From positions 1 through 64,000 of the forward strand of contig JACQXX010000028.1 in NCBI GenBank assembly GCA_016208495.1: a stretch of DNA of 64,000 nt, read 5' to 3'. Source of the DNA: Acidobacteriota bacterium (GTDB lineage: Bacteria > Acidobacteriota > Blastocatellia > Chloracidobacteriales > Chloracidobacteriaceae). The notes under the pieces are model-generated. The model was given only the letters and a program-made list of their open reading frames with translations. It was not told the origin of the DNA and made no database searches. The stretch's first letter is position 1. Each line of letters begins with the position of its first letter. The position numbers were made by a program, and so were the translations under genes. Shown piece by piece: positions 1 to 7,673 of this stretch.

Positions 1-15
1 TTCGGAACCAATCCC

Positions 16-155
16 TTTCGAAGAAGAACCAGGAACCAAAGAGTGGTTAGTGGTTAGAAATCAATACTTTCGAAGAAGAACCAGGAACCAAAGAGTGGTT
101 AGTGGTTAGAAATCAATACTTTCGAAGAAGAACCAGGAACCAAGAACCAAGCCCA
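16..155. repeat. 52-bp direct repeat, about 2.6 copies
   Basis: A 52-bp unit repeats from about position 16, with matching anchors at 16, 68 and 120. Each unit joins a TCGAAGAAGAACCAGGAACCAA segment to a GTGGTTAGTGGTTAG segment and an AATCAATAC segment. The third copy runs into extra GAACCAA heptamers. The same composite block recurs inverted after dxr (about 24.93 kb), near the clpC 3' end (about 41.9 kb), and in degraded form after the kinase ending at 55775, so it is a dispersed family. I see no gene in 1-380; the rest is the leader of the sigma-factor gene. Confidence 0.85.
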
Positions 156-380
156 AATTCCTAATTTCATGGTGTTCCTTACCTGATTCTGGCTGTTCAA
201 CGGAGCATTTGCGATTCTTTTTGGAACCTTCAGGTCCTAAGGGCGTGAGAGTTGGGTATTAAATCCAATTACAATAATTGCCAAAAGTCGCGAATGTACA
301 CCCACCCACACTGCCTGGGTCAACCACTCCAGTTTTCCAGACCTTCGGAAGACGAGTAGAGGGCAAGGAACAGAACTGAT

Positions 381-1019
381 ATGAGCGTTGCTTTGAGCTA
401 TCAAATTGAACTCAACCTGGAACGACCTATTTCAATCGAATCAGCCACTGATCACGAATTAGTCGCCGCAACCAAAGAAGGCAATGAGCTTGCCTTCCAG
501 GAAATTGTGCGTCGGTATCGGAATCCAATCACAAATTTTATCTTTCGGATGCTCAGCGATTATGACCGGGCCATTGAGTTAGCTCAGGAAACATTTCTTC
601 GGATCTACGCCAACTCTCATCGCTATGAAGCAACCTTCAGTTTCTCAACCTACATTTACCGCATTGCCACCAATCTGGCGATTAGTGAACTCAGGCAGCG
701 CAAGCGTCGCCAGATGCTTTCGATCTTTACGCCCTGGCGAAAAAATGCTGAAAGCGATGATGACGAGCAGATGCTTGATCTGCCCGATACGCGACCACTT
801 CAGGATGAAGACCTGATTGATCGCGAGCGCCGTCTGGCCGTGGCCCGAGCCATCAAGACGCTTCCGGAAAAATACCGGGCGGCTTTGGTTCTGCGTGATG
901 TGGAAGGAATCAGCTATGATCGGATTGCTGAAATTCTTGAAATTTCCGAGGGAACTGTGAAGTCGCGGATCAACCGCGCTCGCAATATGCTGCGTGAAAA
1001 GCTCGTGGCCTATATTTAA
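381..1019 (+). CDS. ECF-type RNA polymerase sigma factor
   Basis: A 212-residue sigma-70-family protein of group 4 (ECF) size that should direct RNA polymerase to a dedicated regulon. Region 2 lies at about residues 28-100, with the LAFQEIVRRY and AQETFLRIY helices and the FSTYIYRIATNLA segment for -10 recognition. Region 4 lies at about 150-205 (LPEKYRAALVLRDVEG, then the SEGTVKSRINRAR helix-turn-helix for -35 binding). An acidic linker (ESDDDEQ) joins them. An AAGGA sequence lies about 11 nt before the ATG. The zinc anti-sigma gene starts 70 nt downstream, which fits a sigma/anti-sigma operon. The regulon is not visible from sequence. Confidence 0.93.
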   Translation: MSVALSYQIELNLERPISIESATDHELVAATKEGNELAFQEIVRRYRNPITNFIFRMLSDYDRAIELAQETFLRIYANSHRYEATFSFSTYIYRIATNLAISELRQRKRRQMLSIFTPWRKNAESDDDEQMLDLPDTRPLQDEDLIDRERRLAVARAIKTLPEKYRAALVLRDVEGISYDRIAEILEISEGTVKSRINRARNMLREKLVAYI

Positions 1020-1089
1020 AGGCAAGTCGGGGTGCTACCCATCTTGCCGATAGGCTTTGACTGATCACGAATTTGGTTAGAGGACTCAT

Positions 1090-1773
1090 ATGTTGACCTG
1101 TCAACAAACTCGCACTCATCTGGAGCAGGTAGATTTCATTGAGGAATCACTGCATCCTGAAGTTGTTACCCATCTTTCGCAGTGCCGTGACTGCCAGACG
1201 CTCTTTGAAGAAACCAAAACCCTCCGGTTCTGGTTGCGGAATCAGCGCCGGGTGGCGGCGCCACAAGATTTTGAACATCAGCTCCAAACCCGATTAAGAG
1301 CTGTGAAGCAGGAACGCCAGAAATCCGGCTGGTTTGCCTGGATTCCAACCCCGGCGTTAGCTGCCGTCAGCGCGGCAGTTTTATTGGGATGTGTGTTCGT
1401 ACCCCAATTTTTTCGGCAGACACTGCCTCTTTCAACTCCGTCGCAAGTTGCCGATACTGGTTTTCAATCCGAGGGCATTTCTCCGTCACCGGTTGAGCCG
1501 GCAATGGCAACTCCAAGCCCCACTCATTCTGAGGTACCAGTGGCAAGTCTAGTCTCGACCACTGAAACACGCCGAACCGTTCGACGAACCTCCACTTCCG
1601 CGCGACATCGGGCGTCGGAAGAATCTGGTGGAGATGTCTTTCTGCTGGTGCGGGACGGAAGTAACTCCCAACATGTGGTCACGGTGCCACGCGTGATTTA
1701 TGGGGCGCAACCAATTCTCAATACCAACGCCCCACGTGTTGAAGTCGAAGCTGATACCCAACATGTCTTTTAG
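1090..1773 (+). CDS. Membrane-anchored zinc anti-sigma factor
   Basis: A 227-residue protein with the zinc anti-sigma pattern H28-x3-C32-x2-C35 in its N-terminal cytoplasmic part, a helical linker, and one membrane segment at about residues 86-108. The C-terminal part is Ser/Thr/Pro-rich, of low complexity, and probably periplasmic. In this family the N-terminal domain binds and silences the sigma factor encoded next to it, here the ECF factor 70 nt upstream, and releases it on an envelope signal. The signal and any site-1 protease are not identified. The HtrA-like gene 121 nt downstream suggests an envelope-stress operon, which is an inference. Confidence 0.85.
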   Translation: MLTCQQTRTHLEQVDFIEESLHPEVVTHLSQCRDCQTLFEETKTLRFWLRNQRRVAAPQDFEHQLQTRLRAVKQERQKSGWFAWIPTPALAAVSAAVLLGCVFVPQFFRQTLPLSTPSQVADTGFQSEGISPSPVEPAMATPSPTHSEVPVASLVSTTETRRTVRRTSTSARHRASEESGGDVFLLVRDGSNSQHVVTVPRVIYGAQPILNTNAPRVEVEADTQHVF

Positions 1774-1894
1774 TGAGGGTACATTTGTTGGTTTGAAATG
1801 GAATCAATGCTCAAGTCGGAATCAATGGACTTCCAGCCTTTATGTGAATCAACCAGGGGAGGGTAGTGAACACCACTTGGATGGGAGGTGCGAA

Positions 1895-3706
1895 ATGAAC
1901 CAAAATCTGCTGCCATCTCCCCATCATCTTCAGAACTCATCGTTGACCCAGCCTCACACAAAGTTGCTCTCTTTGGTTAAAACTCCAATGTTCAAATCCA
2001 GGTTGTTGCTTTCGTTCTTACTGCTGAACTGTATTGTTTTGAGCGGTTTACCCGGTGTTGGAGATCTTGCGAAAGGCCAGGTGGTTGCACAGACGGCGCC
2101 TGCTCCACCAGCGACAACACCCCCGCCCGCTCCCCATGTGGTTGGCGCCACGGCCCAAAGACGTCCTCCCCGCCAGCAACAAATCAGTGCTCGCGCCCCA
2201 TGGATCGTCAATGTGGCGCATGTCATCAACCTCAGCGAAGTCGCTGACATTTATCGAAAAAATCAGGGTATCGAGGTCAGTCCAGCCGACGCGATGCCAA
2301 CCTCAGAAGTCCAGTTGTTGAACATTTCCACCGGGATCGTGATTGATTCCAAAGGACATGTCCTGGTTCAGCTTGCTCATCTCAACCCGGAACAAGCGTC
2401 AAGTAACCTGACGATTTGTACCGCCGCCGATGAAACACTCTCGGCTAAATTTGTTGGGCTGGATGGGGTAACCGGCCTGGCTGTTTTAAAAATTGACGGA
2501 CTCGACATTGCTCCTCCGACATTTTTGAGCGACACCCTAGCTCTGAAATCAATTCAGCCAGACCAGCATGTTTTTGTCTGGCTTCCCACATTTGGGAAAA
2601 CGGCACCACGGATGAAAGCGAGGTCACGGGCATTAACACCGCCTCGGGGACGAATTACACCGGCCCGGGTGGTTGAAGTTTCGGCCACACAGATTGAAAT
2701 TCGCCCTGAAAAACCCCTTGCCATGCGTGAAAATGTGGCCGGAGGAATCGTGTTTAATGAGGCAAACCAGGTGGTTGGCCTGGTGCAGGCTGAGGATGGC
2801 AATATCTTCCAGGTCGTTCCAATGACCATGGTCAATCAGGCATTTCGCCGGATCTTAAAATCTGGCCGAAGTGTTCCCCGTGGCTGGCTTGGAATTGGTG
2901 GGAAGGATATTGCCCTGTTACCTGCTGCAGACCGTGCTCAGTTGAAATTATCCACGGAGAAGGGAATTCTGGTTGATACGGTGCTTCCCAACAGCCCTGC
3001 CGACAAAGCCGGAATCAAGTTGTGGGACGTGATTGAAGCCGTGGATGGTCGGCCACTTGGTTCTTTAAAGGACTTCCTGGCATTTGTTGGGCAGCGTCCG
3101 GCTGGGTCTCAATTCCAGCTTTCGCTGGTGCGAGAAAATAAAGCGTTGGAAAAAATGGTTGTGCTTGGGGATCGCGAATATGCCGGGACCATCACAGCCC
3201 AGAAAGATCCACTTCTGGAAGCCATGAAGGTGCAAATTGATGAATTGCAAAAAGTGGCGATTGAAATGAGAGCCCGAACCAACGCCAGTCAATCAACGGA
3301 AGAATCGGCCCAAACCACAATTGAGTTATCAAAGGTTGAAACTTCATTGGAAACCGCGATCAAACGCTATGAGTCGCGAGCCCAGCAAAACAACCTCGTG
3401 ATTCGAAATGAGATGACGGTGCTTGGCATTGTGACGACAAATCTCACTCGACAACTTGCCAATTTCTTTGGGGTTACTCAAACCGGTGTCCTGGTGAATA
3501 GTGTTGAAACAAAAGGATTTCTGAGTCAGATCGGAGTCAAGGCTGGCGACATTATTGTTGAACTCAATGGTCAACCTGTCATCAGTCATCATCAATTGAA
3601 CTGGGTGCTGAATAATCAATCTCTGGTTCTTGAATCAATTTCAATTGTGCGCAAAAAACAAACCCTCAAGTTTGCACTCAACCGGCTCAATCAACCTTCC
3701 AGGTGA
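1895..3706 (+). CDS. HtrA/Do-like protein with two PDZ domains and a degenerate protease triad
   Basis: A protein of about 603 residues with the DegP/DegQ layout: a hydrophobic export segment (about residues 33-55), a trypsin-like domain (about 100-310), and two PDZ domains (about 330-430 and 505-600). The usual Asp of the DIAV/DLAV motif is Gly194 (TGLAVLKI) and the nucleophile position of GNSGG is Ala282 (NVAGGIV). The protein therefore looks proteolytically dead, more likely a chaperone, scaffold or sensor of misfolded envelope proteins. I chose the ATG at 1895 because GGGAGG lies about 6 nt before it; an ATG at 1988, directly before the signal-like segment, is the alternative. It follows the anti-sigma gene on the same strand. 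Confidence 0.8.
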   Translation: MNQNLLPSPHHLQNSSLTQPHTKLLSLVKTPMFKSRLLLSFLLLNCIVLSGLPGVGDLAKGQVVAQTAPAPPATTPPPAPHVVGATAQRRPPRQQQISARAPWIVNVAHVINLSEVADIYRKNQGIEVSPADAMPTSEVQLLNISTGIVIDSKGHVLVQLAHLNPEQASSNLTICTAADETLSAKFVGLDGVTGLAVLKIDGLDIAPPTFLSDTLALKSIQPDQHVFVWLPTFGKTAPRMKARSRALTPPRGRITPARVVEVSATQIEIRPEKPLAMRENVAGGIVFNEANQVVGLVQAEDGNIFQVVPMTMVNQAFRRILKSGRSVPRGWLGIGGKDIALLPAADRAQLKLSTEKGILVDTVLPNSPADKAGIKLWDVIEAVDGRPLGSLKDFLAFVGQRPAGSQFQLSLVRENKALEKMVVLGDREYAGTITAQKDPLLEAMKVQIDELQKVAIEMRARTNASQSTEESAQTTIELSKVETSLETAIKRYESRAQQNNLVIRNEMTVLGIVTTNLTRQLANFFGVTQTGVLVNSVETKGFLSQIGVKAGDIIVELNGQPVISHHQLNWVLNNQSLVLESISIVRKKQTLKFALNRLNQPSR

Positions 3707-3743
3707 TTTCGGTCAGCGCGAATTGGTACTCTGCAGCGGGGTA

Positions 3744-3789
3744 AAAGTCCGGAAAGGAGCTTCACCACACGGAAGTTCCTCCGGACTTT
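3744..3789 (+). terminator. Long hairpin between the HtrA-like gene and trmFO
   Basis: AAAGTCCGGA (3744-3753) pairs perfectly with TCCGGACTTT (3780-3789). Inside it GGAGCTTC pairs with GAAGTTCC with one G-U pair, giving about 18 base pairs around an 8-nt loop with a 2-nt bulge. Only a short T run follows, so it may be a weak or bidirectional terminator, or a leader or processing structure for trmFO. Confidence 0.55.
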
Positions 3790-3863
3790 CTTGCTTGTCA
3801 GAAGACCGCTCACCTACAATTCGGGTTTTCCCAATTCTGGCATCAAGAACGGATTTCTCGTCT

Positions 3864-5216
3864 ATGGTTTCAACTCAGGTTTCCATCATCGGTGGCGGTT
3901 TGGCTGGAAGTGAAGCCGCCTGGCAGGCTGCGCAACGTGGCATCAATGTGACACTCTATGAGATGCGCCCGGTTCAGCCGACCCCGGTGCATACAACTTC
4001 CAATCTGGCTGAGATTGTTTGCAGCAATTCCTTTAAATCAGACGAATCAAATTCGGCACCGCACCTTCTCAAAGAAGAGCTGCGCCGGGCCAGATCACTT
4101 CTTATCGAAATTGCCGAACAGGTACGGGTGCCGGCAGGTGCCGCCCTGGCCATTGATCGCGAAAAGTTTTCAGCCGAAGTCACCCGCCGGTTGTCGGCTC
4201 ACCCACGCATCACCATCAAACGTGAGGAAATAACCCGGATTCCAGCCGATGGTCCCGTGATCATTGCCACGGGGCCGCTGACTTCACCCGCGCTGGTCAG
4301 TGAAATTACCCGGTTGACGGGTGATGAGCAGTTGTATTTTTTCGACGCGATTTCCCCAGTGGTTGATGCCGAAACCATTGATTATTCAGTTGTGTTTCGA
4401 GCGGCCCGGTATGGGAAAGGTGGCGATGATTATCTTAATTGCCCAATGTCCAAAGACCAGTATGAAACATTCGTGGATGCCTTGCTGGTGGCGGAAAAGG
4501 TTCCACACAAAGCCTTTGAAGCCGATTCAGCGAAATACTTTGAAGCATGTTTACCAATTGATGTCGCTGTCACCCGTGGGCGTGAGACGCTACGGTTTGG
4601 GCCACTGAAACCGGTTGGGTTGATTGACCCCCGCACTGGAGAAATGCCCTATGCCGTGGTGCAGTTGCGCCAGGAAAATCTCCTGGCCGACAGCTATAAT
4701 CTGGTTGGGTTTCAGAATTCAATCAAATGGGGACCCCAAAAACAGGTATTGCAACTGATTCCAGGGCTTGAACGAGCGGAATTTCTCAAATTTGGTCAGG
4801 TTCATCGCAATACCTATATCAATGCTCCCAACATTCTGACCAATACCCTGCAGGTGAAACACGAACCCCGCATCTTCTTTGCCGGGCAAATCTCAGGGGT
4901 CGAGGGCTATGTTGAATCCCTGGCCACGGGGCTGATTGCTGGTCTGTATGCGGCTGATCTGGTTCAGCACCGATCACCGGTCCCGGTTCCGCGGGCATCG
5001 GCGATTGGAAGCCTGATCCACTACATCTCTCATTGTGAACCAAAGCATTTTCAACCCGTCAACATTACCTTTGCCTTGTTGCCACCGCTTGAAGAAGCTG
5101 AACGGAAGAAGTTAAAACGCAAGCCCGAACGTCACGCACGACAAATTGCAATTGGGTTGGCTGCATTTGAACAGTGGCTCACTGAACAAACACAAGCGAA
5201 GGCCGTCGCTGAATGA
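3864..5216 (+). CDS. trmFO: TrmFO, folate-dependent tRNA (uracil-54-C5)-methyltransferase
   Basis: A 450-residue flavoprotein that makes 5-methyluridine at position 54 of the tRNA T-loop, using methylenetetrahydrofolate and FAD. The N-terminal dinucleotide motif GGGLAGSEAAWQAAQRG begins at residue 10, followed by the family blocks YEMRP, TSNLAEIVCSNSFKSDE and VPAGAALAIDRE. The C-terminal half carries the typical AGQISGVEGYVES segment. Length matches the family (about 435-450). The ATG at 3864 puts the FAD motif close to the N-terminus as in homologues; the open frame further upstream overlaps the preceding gene and is not needed. The VWFA gene begins 19 nt after the stop. Confidence 0.96.
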   Translation: MVSTQVSIIGGGLAGSEAAWQAAQRGINVTLYEMRPVQPTPVHTTSNLAEIVCSNSFKSDESNSAPHLLKEELRRARSLLIEIAEQVRVPAGAALAIDREKFSAEVTRRLSAHPRITIKREEITRIPADGPVIIATGPLTSPALVSEITRLTGDEQLYFFDAISPVVDAETIDYSVVFRAARYGKGGDDYLNCPMSKDQYETFVDALLVAEKVPHKAFEADSAKYFEACLPIDVAVTRGRETLRFGPLKPVGLIDPRTGEMPYAVVQLRQENLLADSYNLVGFQNSIKWGPQKQVLQLIPGLERAEFLKFGQVHRNTYINAPNILTNTLQVKHEPRIFFAGQISGVEGYVESLATGLIAGLYAADLVQHRSPVPVPRASAIGSLIHYISHCEPKHFQPVNITFALLPPLEEAERKKLKRKPERHARQIAIGLAAFEQWLTEQTQAKAVAE

Positions 5217-5235
5217 GATCAGGAGAGAATCCGGC

Positions 5236-6237
5236 ATGGGTGTACAGTTTGGAAAAACAAAGGTAATTGGATATGGGATGGGTGTCCTGATGATCTGGTT
5301 AATGTGGCTTGCCTTGACCAGCACGGCACAGGCCCAGGTGTTGCCGCTTCCTCCAGACACCACAACTCCCCGAAAACCTAAACCGACTCTCTCAACCCAG
5401 GAGGACCCGAGTGACCTCCTGATTCGATCTGATCTGGTCACATTACTCGTCACGGTTGAGACGACGGAGAAAAAATCCCTGCCATCTCTCCAACGGGATG
5501 AGTTTGAATTGCTGGAAGATGGGGTCCCCCAAAAAATCGAAACTTTGGTCCAGGAGGTACGGACTCCACTTCGAATGGTTGTTTTGCTTGATATCAGTTC
5601 AAGTGTGCGCAATCGCCTGAAGTTTGAACAGGAAGCCACCCTTCGTTTTTTCCGCGAAGTCCTGCGCCCTGGGGATCAGATTGCGTTTTATGCCTTTAAC
5701 CACGATGTTGTGATGCGACAGGATATGACTGGGGACCTGAGACAACTTGAAGCTGCGACTCAAGGGCTCAAAGCCAAAGGCGGGACTGCTGTCTACGACG
5801 CGGTCTATCAGGCTGCCCAGAAATTGAGTCGGGAGAAGGGGCGCCGGATCATCATCCTGGTTTCAGACGGGTCAAACACCATCAGCCGGGTGTCCCAGGC
5901 CAAAGCCATTGATGAAGTTCGGCGATCAGAGGCCGTTTTATATGGTATTTACTCGGCGGCCCAGACCTCATATGACAACTTTATGACGCCACGCGGGCGG
6001 TTTACCTTACAAGCCTTATGCGATGAAACTGGAGGAAGGGTGTTTCCGGGGTCAACGGTGGACGAATTGATTGCCGGTTTTGGACAACTGACCATCGAGC
6101 TGCGGTCACAATATAAACTTTCTTATTACTCCAACAATGATGCTCAGGATGGGAAATTCCGAAAGATTGATTTGCGCGTCAAACGTCCGGATTTGAAAGT
6201 CAGAACCCGCGAAGGCTACTTTGCTCCAAAAAATTAG
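5236..6237 (+). CDS. Exported VWFA-domain protein of the acidobacterial type
   Basis: A 333-residue protein with a signal peptide (hydrophobic stretch at about residues 15-33 ending in TAQAQ), a short Pro-rich segment, a strand-rich N-terminal region with the FELLEDGVPQKIE block, and a von Willebrand A domain. The metal site is visible as DISSS, a later GGTAVYDAV threonine and LVSDGSN. This layout is typical of the VWFA-related proteins expanded in Acidobacteriota, whose role is mostly unknown; adhesion or protein-protein contact in the envelope is an inference. AGGAGA lies 9 nt before the ATG. It is probably co-transcribed with trmFO. Confidence 0.88.
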   Translation: MGVQFGKTKVIGYGMGVLMIWLMWLALTSTAQAQVLPLPPDTTTPRKPKPTLSTQEDPSDLLIRSDLVTLLVTVETTEKKSLPSLQRDEFELLEDGVPQKIETLVQEVRTPLRMVVLLDISSSVRNRLKFEQEATLRFFREVLRPGDQIAFYAFNHDVVMRQDMTGDLRQLEAATQGLKAKGGTAVYDAVYQAAQKLSREKGRRIIILVSDGSNTISRVSQAKAIDEVRRSEAVLYGIYSAAQTSYDNFMTPRGRFTLQALCDETGGRVFPGSTVDELIAGFGQLTIELRSQYKLSYYSNNDAQDGKFRKIDLRVKRPDLKVRTREGYFAPKN

Positions 6238-6280
6238 GTGTTTGGGGGCACACTTTCCATCAATCTTCAATTTCGCGGGG

Positions 6281-6730
6281 TTAAGAAAATCCAATAAAGC
6301 GGCTTCTCATCTCAGCCGATGGAAGCAGGCAAGAATCGTGTTTGCCAAACCACCGATACCGATGTTTGGCAAATACATCATAAGCCAGATCTCGCAAGCG
6401 CCCTGGTACCAGGTTTCCAATCCAAAAAATATTCCACCATCCGCCCAGATAGGCTGCAATTTTCAGTGCTGCTGTTGATCGAACAAAAACCTGTTCTGAC
6501 TGCCCATTGCTTCCTGGGGCGACATAAATCACTGAATCTATATTTTTTATGTGTGGATGTCGGTTCAGAAGTGATTGGGCAAACTCACTCTGCAACGGGG
6601 CAAAGCGTAAGGTGCCCTGCCGGTCAAATCGAAGAATAAACTGAACACTGTGGTTGCAGAACCCACACACTCCATCATAGAGCAAGACTGGAAAGGCCAG
6701 ACTGGATGAAGTGTGTGATGAGGGTTCCAT
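6281..6730 (-). CDS. DCC-family thiol-disulfide oxidoreductase-like protein (DUF393)
   Basis: A 149-residue protein with the defining N-terminal motif LLYDGVCGFCN (DxxCxxC), followed by VQFILRFD and a FAPLQSE segment, then a Trp-rich helical C-terminus ending in KHRYRWFGKHDSC. DUF393 proteins are predicted thioredoxin-like redox proteins; substrates are unknown. It lies downstream of the ubiquitin-like gene on the same strand, separated by an AATTATG inverted repeat that could form a hairpin, so co-transcription is uncertain. No clear ribosome-binding site precedes the ATG. Confidence 0.85.
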   Translation of the reverse strand: MEPSSHTSSSLAFPVLLYDGVCGFCNHSVQFILRFDRQGTLRFAPLQSEFAQSLLNRHPHIKNIDSVIYVAPGSNGQSEQVFVRSTAALKIAAYLGGWWNIFWIGNLVPGRLRDLAYDVFAKHRYRWFGKHDSCLLPSAEMRSRFIGFS

Positions 6731-6757
6731 AGTCCGTGAAGGAAAAGCAGATGGGTG

Positions 6758-6824
6758 AATTATGAATTATGAGGGGAGTATGTCATTGAAGATCAATGGG
6801 TTCGCTGTCTCATAATTCATAATT
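6758..6824. repeat. AATTATG heptamer inverted repeat at the Ubl stop codon
   Basis: Two AATTATG heptamers at 6758-6773 are matched by a perfect 16-nt inverted copy at 6809-6824, with a 35-nt loop. The right arm overlaps the 3' end of the ubiquitin-like gene. Read on the minus strand it encodes the residues NYEL and the TGA stop. A hairpin here could end or attenuate transcription before the DCC gene, though there is no U-run. Confidence 0.85.
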
Positions 6825-7076
6825 TCGATGCCTGCCGCCACGCGTATTGAGGAAAATACTCACGGCTTCACCTGACACCACCCCAGCTTGAGCCAGAGTT
6901 TGTCCTGGGCGAAGCTGCATGTTGCGATAAACCAGCGTTGTACCTGGGACACTGGGAATTAATCCAGCTTCAGCCAGATTGCGCAGAATGGCATCTGAGG
7001 TCATATCATCTGAAACCGTGACTTCGACCTCTTTCCCGTTATTTTCGTTCCGAAATGTGACATCAATATCTGACAT
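6810..7076 (-). CDS. Ubiquitin-like beta-grasp protein with C-terminal RGG plus 7-residue tail
   Basis: An 88-residue protein with a ubiquitin-fold pattern: strands at about 3-8 and 16-22, a helix at about 26-38, a strand at 46-51, then QLRPGQTLAQAGVVSGEAVSIFL, which matches the ubiquitin order of G-x-x-L, T-L, G-I, G and a final hydrophobic strand. It ends in R79-G80-G81 followed by RHRNYEL. The Gly-Gly is where Ubls are adenylated by E1 enzymes; the tail would need trimming before activation. An E1-like gene lies upstream on the same strand. The NYEL part of the tail is encoded by a heptamer repeat. Alternatives are a YukD/EsaB-like protein (no type VII secretion genes here) or a sulfur carrier. 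Confidence 0.72.
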   Translation of the reverse strand: MSDIDVTFRNENNGKEVEVTVSDDMTSDAILRNLAEAGLIPSVPGTTLVYRNMQLRPGQTLAQAGVVSGEAVSIFLNTRGGRHRNYEL

Positions 7077-7142
7077 TGCGCCTTTAGCCGGGAAGTGGCT
7101 TTCCTCCTCTTAAGAAGTTAGCAAAACAAAATTGTGTGTACT

Positions 7143-7460
7143 TTACATCGTGGTGTGATTGCACCGCTGACAATGACCTGATTCGAGATGGTACATATCA
7201 ACCTGATGACACACCTCACATCTGGACGGGCGATCCTCTCGTTTGACCAGGAATGTGCCGGAGGCATCATTTGACGCTTCTGGGGGAGGTAATGAAAATC
7301 CATAGGCGTCATCGTGCAGGTCATAGTAGTTCCGCCGTGGAAGTAATCGGAAGCCTCGCAGCCCGTCACTCCCTTCCTGATACCGGTCCTGGATTTCAAG
7401 CCCGACCGAAAAGGCCACCACAACTAAAAAAAAGAGTGCTCCAAGGGCTAAAAAATCCAT
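7143..7460 (-). CDS. Small single-pass membrane protein with C-terminal zinc ribbon
   Basis: A 105-residue protein I do not recognise as a named family. Residues 3-21 form one membrane segment. A charged, Tyr-rich middle part follows, and then a zinc-ribbon-like C-terminus CEVC-x12-CQRC. GGAGGTC lies about 7 nt before the ATG, which supports it as a real gene. It sits between the E1-like gene (213 nt upstream) and the Ubl gene (66 nt downstream) on the same strand. A role as a membrane partner or target of the Ubl/E1 pair is only a guess from position. Confidence 0.7.
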   Translation of the reverse strand: MDFLALGALFFLVVVAFSVGLEIQDRYQEGSDGLRGFRLLPRRNYYDLHDDAYGFSLPPPEASNDASGTFLVKREDRPSRCEVCHQVDMYHLESGHCQRCNHTTM

Positions 7461-7673
7461 GTATGACCTCCGGTTTGGAAGGTTGAAGCATAGCGGAGAA
7501 GCTTCTCAGTGAGAAGACATTCAACCCGCGTTCGCTGACTTTTTGTAAAGCAAGCCGTGGGTTCGGAGCAACCCTGGATGGTTGTGACTCGGTAGACTTG
7601 ATACGGGTCAATGCAGTCTACCCTGGATCAGCTTTTCAGACGAGTCTTAATTTTCAGGCTACGTGAACAATGG

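Noticed and set aside
2735-2746. Active HtrA serine protease
   Set aside because: The expected GNSGG reads NVAGG and the Asp position is Gly, so an active protease call is not supported.
6810-7076. YukD/EsaB protein of a type VII secretion system
   Set aside because: The beta-grasp fold would fit, but no EssC, EsxA or other secretion gene is near, while an E1-like enzyme is; the Ubl reading was preferred.
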